A stretch of DNA of 8,562 bases from Pseudomonadota bacterium (GCA_023416335.1 JAEZHY010000225.1:1-8562); one strand, 5' to 3'. Positions 1 to 6,397 are shown, numbered from the stretch's first letter. Numbers and translations are program-made. The notes: a model not told the origin generated them from the sequence alone.

Positions 1-5
1 CTTTT

Positions 6-674
6 ATGGAGGATGTAAGAGGCAAAGGCGTGAAAGCTTTGACCCTTCAGAAGGCTATTCAGTTCGTAAGCAACCTGAACTCCGCCTTCAAAGCCGAAGG
101 ACTCGATTACCTTGTCGGCTCATCCTTCCTGCGAAGGACGAGCGCTCTTTTTACGGATTTCATAAATGCCGTAAACGGCAGAAGTTTCGATAACCAGGAG
201 ACGACCTTCAACCTGAACGAAGTGGTCGGGAAGGCCACGGCATCGGTTGTCCAAAGCCCTTTTAGCGAGCAGGCGTTCTTCGATTCCGTCGGCGATGATG
301 AACTCTTTATCCGCGAGCTTACCGCCCGGATCGCCCATAATCATCTTTTCGACGACGTGGCACTCGATTTCCGGTCCGGACCTGAAGAGGTGTTTGTGAG
401 CCTCGAGCCTGCCGTGGTCGAGGATATGCTCATATCCCTGCTGGAAGAGATGGCTGCCGGAGGGTGCAGACAAGTGGAAATCCGGTTCGAACACAAGCCG
501 GAGGATGTATGTCTTCTTGTCGATGCCCGTGACAATCCCGGCTTCGAACTCTCAGTCCCAAAGGAGGAGTACCTGCGGCTCACCATGGCCCAGCAGGGCG
601 TTCCCTTCAGAAAAACCTCCGAATACGGCGACAGCGCATGCTTCGCTTTCGAATTTCGTCGGCAACGAGAATGA
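6..674 (+). CDS. Degenerate histidine-kinase-like protein (C-terminal ATPase region), possibly 5'-partial
   Basis: The 222 residues from the first ATG resemble the last part of a sensor histidine kinase. Residues 13-70 are mostly helical and sit where a dimerisation region would be, but no H-box histidine (H followed by E/D and later P) is seen. Residues about 128-218 resemble an HATPase_c fold. The helix at 135-152 takes the place of the N box, yet it carries Leu, Glu and Met where Asn and Asn-Ala are expected. VDARDNPG (172-179) resembles the G1 box (DxGxG). YGDSACFAFEF (207-217) resembles the G2 box and final strand. ATP binding and phosphotransfer are therefore doubtful, and a protein-binding or regulatory role is possible. 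Only five bases precede the ATG and the frame is open to the window edge, so no ribosome binding site can be checked and the true start may lie outside. Function is inferred from fold resemblance only. Confidence 0.6.
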   Translation: MEDVRGKGVKALTLQKAIQFVSNLNSAFKAEGLDYLVGSSFLRRTSALFTDFINAVNGRSFDNQETTFNLNEVVGKATASVVQSPFSEQAFFDSVGDDELFIRELTARIAHNHLFDDVALDFRSGPEEVFVSLEPAVVEDMLISLLEEMAAGGCRQVEIRFEHKPEDVCLLVDARDNPGFELSVPKEEYLRLTMAQQGVPFRKTSEYGDSACFAFEFRRQRE

Positions 675-704
675 TTTCTGAGGGCGGCTGGAGGGAATCC
701 AGCA

Positions 705-754
705 AAGCCCCCTCGTCCCGGACGCGGTTTGAAAGAGGGGCTTCCATTCCTTTT
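705..754 (+). terminator. Probable terminator of the kinase-like gene
   Basis: The arms AAGCCCCCTC (705-714) and GAGGGGCTT (735-743) pair over 9 bp with one bulged C. The loop can hold a small CCG/CGG helix (718-720 with 725-727). The right arm is followed by CCATTCCTTTTA, a modest T-rich tail. It lies 31 bases after the stop codon of the kinase-like gene. The tail is weak, so this may be a structured repeat rather than an efficient terminator. Confidence 0.4.
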
Positions 755-761
755 ACGTTGA

Positions 762-783
762 GGCACGGTTTCCTGACCGTGCC
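762..783. repeat. Perfect 8-bp inverted repeat (hairpin)
   Basis: GGCACGGT (762-769) and ACCGTGCC (776-783) are exact reverse complements around a 6-base loop. There is no T run on either strand, so it is not a complete intrinsic terminator by itself. It directly follows the hairpin at 705-743. It could be a second transcript-end structure, a protein-binding palindrome or part of a dispersed intergenic repeat. Confidence 0.5.
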
Positions 784-861
784 GGCCGTGTAATTTCCCA
801 TACATATCAAGCCAAAAAGAATTCCCTGCAAGAAGAAATCACCTTGTTTTCTCCCACTGCA

Positions 862-1058
862 CTACTTTGGAGTTGCAATCACGTACTTGAATTTCGGATG
901 AGTAATCGGAACAAAGTTGATGGCAGCGAGCTTGCCGGTTGTGCCTCCCGAACAGGGAAATCCGCTCGGCGTCACTCTCCTCGGCAGACATAAAACTTGT
1001 GGAGTTTCAAACCCTTAAAAGCTGTTTCGTCTTTGTCGAAATTCGTTTCCTCCTGATC
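862..1058 (-). pseudogene. Frameshifted remnant of a small protein-coding gene
   Basis: On the minus strand two adjacent frames read like one protein. The first (1058 down to 975, stop TGA at 974-972) gives a segment ending in LKLHKFYVCRGE. The second, shifted by one base, continues from GTG at 975-973 as VTPSGFPCSGG, then GKLAAINFVPITHPKFKY and IATPK, with stop TAG at 864-862. Adding one base near 975-977 would join them into about 65 residues without an interruption. An AGGAGG lies at 1054-1049, but no ATG, GTG or TTG follows it at proper spacing in the useful frame, so the start also appears lost. I do not recognise the family. It could instead be a real gene with a sequencing error, or chance. 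The reading rests on protein-like composition and the clean frame switch only. Confidence 0.35.
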
Positions 1059-1066
1059 TTATACCC

Positions 1067-1083
1067 TCGGCACGTTATTTGCC
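1067..1083 (+). promoter_or_regulatory. Sigma-54 (RpoN) promoter for the small exported protein gene
   Basis: CGGCACGTTATTTGC (1068-1082) matches the sigma-54 consensus TGGCACG-N4-TTGC at all but the first base. The invariant GG (1069-1070) and GC (1081-1082) are exactly 10 bases apart. Transcription would start near 1094, giving a leader of about 120 bases before the ATG at 1214. Such promoters need an enhancer-binding activator. The short repeats TTTCG/CGAAA (1025-1041) and GAAA/TTTC (1038-1049) lie upstream but closer than usual activator sites. The match is seen directly; its use is inferred. Confidence 0.65.
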
Positions 1084-1089
1084 TTTAAG

Positions 1090-1200
1090 CCTGCTCAGAG
1101 CGCGGCGACCGATTGCCTTCGACCTGAAGGGGGGTACCTTCTCGGGGCAATATGCTGCGCCGATGTCCTGGAAGGGTTCGTAACTGACAACTTGAGCAGG
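1090..1200 (+). promoter_or_regulatory. Leader with four nested inverted repeats (candidate structured 5' UTR)
   Basis: Four perfect inverted repeats are nested: CCTGCTCA (1090-1097) with TGAGCAGG (1193-1200), CGGCG (1103-1107) with CGCCG (1158-1162), ATTGCC (1112-1117) with GGCAAT (1146-1151), and GAAGG (1126-1130) with CCTTC (1137-1141). Together they could form one long interrupted hairpin whose closing strand ends 13 bases before the start codon and touches the ribosome binding region. I find no match to the c-di-GMP-I (GEMM) core or to another riboswitch I know. If transcription starts near 1094, the first four bases of the outermost helix are not in the RNA, which weakens that helix. 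Confidence 0.35.
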
Positions 1201-1213
1201 GAAGGAAGCAAAA

Positions 1214-1621
1214 ATGAAGAAGATGTGTACTCTGTCATTAGTTCTTGGATTTCTGATGATGATTCCCGTCATGGCCAACGCACAGGCGCTTGTGATCAAA
1301 GATACCGCTTGCACGCTCCTGGACGCCGATCTCCAGCCCTTTGACACATTCAACAGCACAAAAATCATTACACCATCGAGAATGTTCAATAAAAACGTCA
1401 GCGCCCACGGAGATCTTCCCGAAGGTACTCAACCGCCTCCGAATGCCGTCGTGCTCGACTACGAAAACACAGGGATTTCGTGCTGTGTCAATTTCGATGG
1501 CACCTGGTATTCCACCACTCAATGGCATGAGACCATCACCCCCAGCGGGAATGTCTCCCTGACGTGTCATTTCAAAGGCGATGAACAGGCCGGGCAATGT
1601 GGTGGAAGCATTCCGGAATAG
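1214..1621 (+). CDS. Small exported cysteine-containing protein of unknown family
   Basis: This 135-residue protein begins with a clear Sec signal peptide: MKK, a hydrophobic core (about 6-20) and an AxA-type site, ANA, giving cleavage near residue 23-25. The mature part of about 111 residues is predicted to be periplasmic or secreted. It has five cysteines (33, 90, 91, 118, 129), including an adjacent pair in ISCCVNFDG, and a late segment SGNVSLTCHFKG (111-122) suggesting a beta-rich, disulphide-stabilised fold. There is no lipobox and no second membrane segment. AAGGAAG (1202-1208) five bases before ATG serves as the ribosome binding site. It stands alone, with a sigma-54 promoter match and a possibly structured leader upstream and a hairpin downstream. 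I do not recognise the family and assign no function. Confidence 0.8.
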   Translation: MKKMCTLSLVLGFLMMIPVMANAQALVIKDTACTLLDADLQPFDTFNSTKIITPSRMFNKNVSAHGDLPEGTQPPPNAVVLDYENTGISCCVNFDGTWYSTTQWHETITPSGNVSLTCHFKGDEQAGQCGGSIPE

Positions 1622-1661
1622 TGAATCCGGCACGCATTTTTTAATTCTTGATAAACAAAGG

Positions 1662-1688
1662 AAGGCAGGATCAGAGATGACCTGCCTT
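1662..1688. terminator. Rho-independent terminator between convergent genes
   Basis: AAGGCAGG (1662-1669) pairs with CCTGCCTT (1681-1688), and TCA (1671-1673) with TGA (1678-1680) closes a GAGA tetraloop, with one bulged A at 1670. On the plus strand it is followed by TTCGTATTTTG; on the minus strand by CCTTTGTTTATC. It lies 41 bases after the exported protein's stop and 38 bases beyond the end of the convergent HD-GYP gene, so it may serve both. The T tracts are imperfect. Confidence 0.6.
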
Positions 1689-1725
1689 TCGTATTTTGTC
1701 GTGACCAAATGCAAGCAACGGCCGA

Positions 1726-2988
1726 TTAATCGAGATTAACCTGGAAATCGAGATGGTAACTTCTTTTGACGTCGTCTTGGATTGAGCTGCTAGATGCAAT
1801 AATCTCATCGTAATTGGATATTAGAATACCGACCACGTGTCTGTCCAGATGGGATTTGCAGCTCAAATCATTCAATATCGAACAAATCTCTCTCTTTTCC
1901 ATGCCTTTTCTGTACGGCCTGTCCTCAGCCAGGGCTGTAGCAACATCCGCAGCTGCAATGATCCTGGATCCCGTACTCAGCTTCCTGGCGTCAATGTGGA
2001 AGGGATAGCCGCTTCCGTCCAGTTTTTCATGATGAAAAGCGGCCCATTCGGCAATTTGCCTCATCCCGCCGATAGTGTTCAGCACCGAATACGTGAAATA
2101 GGTATGTTGCCGCATCAATGCGAATTCATCGTCTGTGAGCTTGCCCGGCTTGTTTATTACACTGTTCGGGACGGCCATTTTTCCGAGATCGTGCAGGTTT
2201 CCCGCGACTTGCATGAGTTCGATCTCGGTTTCCGTAAGGCCGAGAAAACGGGAAATGCTGGAAGCCGTCGCCGCCACTCCCGAGGAATGAGCCGCAGTAA
2301 AGGGAGACCGGAAGTCGATCAAATTTCGGAACATTTCAGAGATGGGCACAAGATCGGATGTTGGGAGTTCAATTCCCCGGCATGGTCCTTCGTGAAGCAA
2401 AAGCGAATACAGGCGAGGTGAAACCAGATCGAGCCAGAAATCTTCACGAGTCGCAATTTTCTTGAAAATTTCGACAACTTCAGGGGCGATCAATGTCGAG
2501 GACCAACTGCAAATTGTTGAGGTTATCCCTTCTCCCTGGTGCAAAATGTATTTGTCGCGTTGAATTAGGCGTTCCACGGAATCCGCAAGGTACAGGGCCT
2601 GAGCCAGGAATGTCAGCGGATCGGTTCCGGCCTGCTCATATTCCTGCCAGGGTTTATGGTGCAGCCGCACGACCTTTGCGGAAGTCGCGAACATAGGTAC
2701 TCGGCTGATAAAGGCTTCACCGAGAATGCAATGAGGTTCGACATTTTCAACTTCGTTCGCATGAAGGCTAATCTTGTCTTCGGGCGTCAAAGCTCCCACG
2801 TCATGAAACAATGCGGCGATGAAGAGTTGTTCCGTCAGATCGCGTGAAAGGCGGACGGCCTTGCTGATTTCCCATACTATTAAAGCCGTCCGCATTTGAT
2901 GGAGTGACAAGGCCGGACTTGCCAAATCCAGAGCATCTGAAAAAGACAGGAGCAGGTTCGAGAAATTTATCGAAGGGTTTTGATACAT
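1726..2988 (-). CDS. Tandem-HD protein with C-terminal HD-GYP domain (probable c-di-GMP phosphodiesterase)
   Basis: This cytoplasmic 420-residue protein has two HD domains. The first (about 30-155) has HQMR (30), HD (62-63), H86 and HH (110-111), but reads HDVGA where HDxGK is usual. The second (about 225-390) is a canonical HD-GYP domain: H234, HDLGK (266-270), H295, HHEKLDGSGYP (319-329), D348 and DRPYRKG (356-362). HD-GYP domains hydrolyse cyclic di-GMP with a di- or tri-metal centre, and the ligands seen here are intact, so activity is expected. No membrane or receiver segment is seen, so the N-terminal half is probably the regulatory part. I chose the ATG at 2988-2986 because GGAG lies seven bases upstream. 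An in-frame ATG at 3036 would add 16 residues but has no clear binding site. The gene runs the same way as ppdK, 153 bases after its stop, so read-through is possible. Confidence 0.85.
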   Translation of the reverse strand: MYQNPSINFSNLLLSFSDALDLASPALSLHQMRTALIVWEISKAVRLSRDLTEQLFIAALFHDVGALTPEDKISLHANEVENVEPHCILGEAFISRVPMFATSAKVVRLHHKPWQEYEQAGTDPLTFLAQALYLADSVERLIQRDKYILHQGEGITSTICSWSSTLIAPEVVEIFKKIATREDFWLDLVSPRLYSLLLHEGPCRGIELPTSDLVPISEMFRNLIDFRSPFTAAHSSGVAATASSISRFLGLTETEIELMQVAGNLHDLGKMAVPNSVINKPGKLTDDEFALMRQHTYFTYSVLNTIGGMRQIAEWAAFHHEKLDGSGYPFHIDARKLSTGSRIIAAADVATALAEDRPYRKGMEKREICSILNDLSCKSHLDRHVVGILISNYDEIIASSSSIQDDVKRSYHLDFQVNLD

Positions 2989-3141
2989 TAATTTCTCCGC
3001 ACGGGTGTCTGAGTCGGGTTGTGTAAGAATCGGCATGAACCCCGGCTTGAAATCGGCACAGACTCCGGCGAGATTAAAGAATATTTTCAGTTTCCCATCA
3101 AAATAAACCTCCTGCTCTCATTCCGGCAGCAAGGACAAACA

Positions 3142-5901
3142 TCACAGCGGCGCTTTGAGTTCTTCCTTCTTGCCCATATGTTCCTTCAGTGCTGCCTGGG
3201 CGGCGGCGAGACGGGCTATGGGGACACGGAAAGGCGAGCAACTCACATAGTTCAGGCCCAGCCTGTGGCAGACCGCGATGGACCTGGGATCGCCTCCGTG
3301 CTCTCCGCAGATGCCGACTTCGAGTTCGGGACGGGTTTTTCGTCCCTGCTCGACCGCTATCCCCATCAGCTTGCCCAGTCCCTTTTCGTCAACCGTCTCA
3401 AAAGGATTATCGGGAATGATGCCCCGCTGGATGTAGTCGATGAGAAAACCCTTTTCGGCGTCGTCACGGCTGATGCCGAAGGTGGTTTGCGTGAGGTCGT
3501 TGGTACCGAAGGAGAAGAACTCGGCATAATCCGCGATTTCATCAGCGGTGAGCGCTGCCCGCGGGGTTTCGATCATGGTGCCGAACTTGTAATCGATCGT
3601 GATTCCCTGCTGTTCCATTACCTCCCGCGCAATGGCTTCCAGGGCTTCGCGCTGCACCTTCAGCTCGTTCACGTGGGTGGTTAGCGGGATCATGATTTCC
3701 GGGTGTACCTCGATCCCCTGTTTCGTGCACAGGCAGGCGGCTTCGAAGATGGCCCGAACCTGCATCTGGGTCAGTTCGGGCATGAGGATTCCCAGCCGCA
3801 CGCCGCGCAGCCCCAGCATGGGATTGGCCTCGCGAAGCGTTTCCACTCGGTGCAGGATGTGCTCGTCTTCTTCGATCTTGTGCAGCAGGTCGTCGATTGC
3901 CTTCAGATTTCCCGCGTGGAGGAGCTGAATCTTGCTGTCGGCCAGCTCGTTCATGAGCATTTCGAAGCTGGGGAGGAATTCATGCAGAGGCGGATCGATC
4001 AGGCGGATGATCACGGGAAGTCCGTCCATCGCTTTGAATATGCCGATAAAATCCTCGCGCTGGAATGGGAGCAGGGCATCGAGCGCATCACGCCTTTCCG
4101 TGGGCAGATTGGTCATGATCATCTTTTGGACGATCGGCAGCCGCTCCGGCTCAAAAAACATATGCTCCGTTCGGCAAAGCCCGATTCCGCTTGCACCGTA
4201 GTCGCGCGCGCGTTTGGCGTCCGCGGGATAATCGGCGTTTGCCCACACACCCAGGCTGCGGAAATCGTCCGCCCAACTCAGCAGCCTCATAAGCCAGGGA
4301 TCGGAAATATCCGGTACCATCGTTTCGACTCTGCCGAGGAAGACCTCTCCGGTCGTACCGTCTATCGAAATCCAGTCGCCTTCGTTGATGACCTGCTCGC
4401 CCACGGTCATCAGGTGCTGGTTCATATCGATTTCGAGGGCAGCAACGCCGACCACGGCGGGTTTTCCGAACTGTCGGGCAACGAGTGCCGCATGGCTCGT
4501 CCGGCCGCCCCGGCTCGTGAGGATACCCTCAGCCGCAAGCATACCGTGCACGTCGTCGGGTTTGGTCTCGGGACGGACCATGACGACCTTTTTGCCTTCC
4601 TTCCGTGCCCAGGTTTCGGCAAGATCGGCATCGAAGGCCACGACACCGACGGCGGCGCCGGGAGACACGTTGAGCCCCGAAGCGAGGAGCCTTCCTTCGT
4701 CTTTGGCGGCCCTCTTGGAATTGGAATTGAACTGCGGGTGCAGGAAAAAATCGACCTGTTCGGGAGTCACACGCATCACTGCTTCCTCCCGTGTAATGAG
4801 CCCTTCTTCGGCCATATCCACGGCGATTCGGACGGCAGCCTGGGCCGTTCGCTTGCCGTCACGCGTCTGGAGCATCCACAGCTTGCCGCGTTCGATCGTG
4901 AACTCGACATCCTGCATGTTGCGGTAGTGCTTCTCGAGCACTTCGGTAATTTCGGCGAACCGTCGCCAGGCCTCGGGCATGGTCCGGGACATATTTTCGA
5001 CCGGATCCGTCTGCCGGATGCCTGCCACGACGTCTTCTCCCTGGGCATTGACCAGGTAGTCGCCTTCGATTTTCTTCTCACCCGTCGTGGCGTTCCGGGT
5101 CATTGCGACACCCGTGGCGCTGTGGTCGCCCATGTTGCCGAAAACCATCGTCTGGATGTTGACGGCGGTCCCGAGATCGTGGGGAATCTTTGCCGCATTG
5201 CGGTAGTCGATTGCGCGTTTGCCGTTCCAGGAGCGGAAAACGGCTTCAGTCGCGAGCCGCAGCTGCTCGTAGGGGTCGGAGGGGAAGCCGATCCGGTTGT
5301 ATCGACGGAAGATGTCCCGGAACCTTTTCCCGATCGCCTTCCAGTCATCGGCGTTCAATTCGGCATCGCTCTTGACTCCGCGGTTTTTGCGGAACTCACT
5401 GATGACTTCCTCGAAAGGTTCGTCGGGCACTCCCATTACGACTGATCCGAACATCTGTATCAGGCGGCGGTAAGAGTCATAAACAAAACGGGGGTCCCCG
5501 GTGAGTTCGATCATGCCCTGGACCGTTTCCTCGTTCAGTCCGATATTGAGTACGGTGTCCATCATCCCGGGCATTGAAAATTTGGCTCCCGAACGGCAGG
5601 AAACGAGGAGCGGATTGCGGGGATCTCCAAATTTTTTGCCGGTCTTCTTCTCGACTTCGGCAAGAGCCTGCAATTCCTGCTCCCACATGGCATCCGGGAA
5701 TTTCATGCCGGCTTTCAGGTAGGCATTGCATGCCTCGGTCGTAACGGTAAATCCCGGCGGGACCGGCAGGCCGATGCGTGTCATGTCGGCAAGATTGGCG
5801 CCCTTGCCGCCCAACAGTGCGCGGACGCCTTCCCATTCGCGGCCGACCGAAGCCGCCGCCTGATCGAGTTCGTCAAATAAGTAAACCCATTTCTCAGCCA
5901 T
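3142..5901 (-). CDS. ppdK: Pyruvate, phosphate dikinase
   Basis: The enzyme reversibly converts pyruvate, ATP and phosphate to phosphoenolpyruvate, AMP and pyrophosphate in the cytoplasm, serving gluconeogenesis or PPi-dependent glycolysis. The N-terminal nucleotide-binding domain shows LLGGKGANLADM (29-40) and RSGAKFSMPGMMD (103-115). The swivelling phosphohistidine domain has SRGGRTSHAA with catalytic His470. The PEP/pyruvate barrel has CRTEH with Arg577, IIRLIDPP with Arg633, GTMIETPRA with Glu778, GTNDLTQ with Asn801, and GICGEHGGDP with the catalytic Cys865. All key residues known for the family are present. At 919 residues it is somewhat longer than the classic enzyme of about 875, with no broken region. 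GAGGAGG nine bases before the ATG is a strong ribosome binding site. The HisGGRTSHAA motif has Arg where the clostridial enzyme has Met, a PEP-synthase-like feature, but the Cys865 region and overall order are those of PPDK. No PPDK regulatory protein gene lies nearby. Confidence 0.97.
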   Translation of the reverse strand: MAEKWVYLFDELDQAAASVGREWEGVRALLGGKGANLADMTRIGLPVPPGFTVTTEACNAYLKAGMKFPDAMWEQELQALAEVEKKTGKKFGDPRNPLLVSCRSGAKFSMPGMMDTVLNIGLNEETVQGMIELTGDPRFVYDSYRRLIQMFGSVVMGVPDEPFEEVISEFRKNRGVKSDAELNADDWKAIGKRFRDIFRRYNRIGFPSDPYEQLRLATEAVFRSWNGKRAIDYRNAAKIPHDLGTAVNIQTMVFGNMGDHSATGVAMTRNATTGEKKIEGDYLVNAQGEDVVAGIRQTDPVENMSRTMPEAWRRFAEITEVLEKHYRNMQDVEFTIERGKLWMLQTRDGKRTAQAAVRIAVDMAEEGLITREEAVMRVTPEQVDFFLHPQFNSNSKRAAKDEGRLLASGLNVSPGAAVGVVAFDADLAETWARKEGKKVVMVRPETKPDDVHGMLAAEGILTSRGGRTSHAALVARQFGKPAVVGVAALEIDMNQHLMTVGEQVINEGDWISIDGTTGEVFLGRVETMVPDISDPWLMRLLSWADDFRSLGVWANADYPADAKRARDYGASGIGLCRTEHMFFEPERLPIVQKMIMTNLPTERRDALDALLPFQREDFIGIFKAMDGLPVIIRLIDPPLHEFLPSFEMLMNELADSKIQLLHAGNLKAIDDLLHKIEEDEHILHRVETLREANPMLGLRGVRLGILMPELTQMQVRAIFEAACLCTKQGIEVHPEIMIPLTTHVNELKVQREALEAIAREVMEQQGITIDYKFGTMIETPRAALTADEIADYAEFFSFGTNDLTQTTFGISRDDAEKGFLIDYIQRGIIPDNPFETVDEKGLGKLMGIAVEQGRKTRPELEVGICGEHGGDPRSIAVCHRLGLNYVSCSPFRVPIARLAAAQAALKEHMGKKEELKAPL

Positions 5902-5995
5902 TTCGACAGGCCTCCTCGGATATTGGTTGAAGTAGTCAGGGGCTGCTCGCCATGGAGAGCGGAGTGGAGAATGGTAGAACAGGAAATGAAGAGCA

Positions 5996-6016
5996 GTTCA
6001 CCCCGGGACGGTGAAC
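5996..6016. promoter_or_regulatory. 21-bp palindrome upstream of ppdK (candidate operator)
   Basis: GTTCACC (5996-6002) and GGTGAAC (6010-6016) are perfect 7-bp inverted repeats with a 7-base spacer rich in C and G. An overlapping CGGTG-AA-CACCG lies at 6009-6020. The site is about 95-115 bases upstream of the ppdK start, where a regulator could bind, or it could form a hairpin in the ppdK leader. No well-matched -35/-10 pair is seen nearby, so the role is inferred. Confidence 0.35.
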
Positions 6017-6178
6017 ACCGCGCCGGCTGTTTCCGGTTCCCAGCGCGAATCTCGCACCGGCTGAAAAAAATGTAAGCAATGGAAATGGAGGACGCCAGTG
6101 AGCGATGGAGAAGGACTCCGGGCAATGAATGGAATCAGGAATGGGTAGGAACAATGAACTCAAGCGTTAGATACTCTA

Positions 6179-6332
6179 CCACGAAATATCGGGAGCAACA
6201 AAAAAGACGAAAGCTTACAACCACGAAAGACACAAAAATAAAGAAAGAAAACGATATGATAGGGCCGGACGGTCTCGGAGCGCAACCCATCGTTTTTGGA
6301 TGAGCCATAAGTACGAAATTCACGAAAGTGCC
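6179..6332. repeat. Degenerate ACGAAA-type direct repeats
   Basis: Copies of a short motif recur: CCACGAAAT (6179-6187), GACGAAAG (6206-6213), CCACGAAAGACACAAAAA (6221-6238), GTACGAAATT (6311-6320) and CACGAAAG (6322-6329). Similar decayed runs of CACGAAA are familiar from noncoding DNA in several bacterial groups, and on the opposite strand they give spurious peptides rich in FVSFVV. Their function is unknown. Confidence 0.4.
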
Positions 6333-6362
6333 ATCTGTTCTCCTCGACTTTGAGTGTGCCAA

Positions 6363-6397
6363 GGGGGTATCGAATGAGCGCGATAACCTCCTTTTTT
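6363..6397 (+). terminator. Strong rho-independent terminator without an upstream gene
   Basis: GGGGGTATCG (6363-6372) pairs with CGATAACCTCC (6381-6391) over 10 pairs with one bulged A and one G-T pair, around an 8-base loop. Six T residues follow (6392-6397). The T run fixes the direction as rightward. No rightward gene is found between the divergent ppdK start and this hairpin, so it may end a small RNA, a lost gene or an antisense transcript. Confidence 0.5.

Noticed and set aside
761..776. Second sigma-54-like element, AGGCACG followed by CCTGA
   Set aside because: The -24 half matches, but the invariant GC at -12 is TG, and the bases form the arm and loop of a perfect hairpin.
1090..1213. 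Cyclic di-GMP riboswitch upstream of the exported-protein gene
   Set aside because: A c-di-GMP riboswitch was considered because an HD-GYP gene is nearby, but the conserved GEMM core sequences are absent.
1238..1714. Minus-strand 158-codon frame over the exported-protein gene
   Set aside because: It overlaps a gene with a clear signal peptide, promoter and ribosome binding site, and its own translation shows no domain.
1837..2421. Plus-strand 194-codon frame inside the HD-GYP gene
   Set aside because: It is a shadow; the minus strand carries the full HD-GYP signature.
3703..5445. Long plus-strand open frame of 580 codons opposite ppdK
   Set aside because: It is the antisense shadow of ppdK, whose complete catalytic motifs on the minus strand leave no doubt about the coding strand.
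6079..6303. Small plus-strand frame before the orphan terminator
   Set aside because: It has no ribosome binding site and a repeat-derived, Lys/Thr-rich low-complexity sequence. A noncoding transcript explains the terminator at least as well.
6135..6362. Minus-strand 75-codon frame with a hydrophobic FVSFVVVSF stretch that resembles a membrane protein
   Set aside because: The hydrophobic run is the translation of the degenerate ACGAAA repeats and there is no credible start site.
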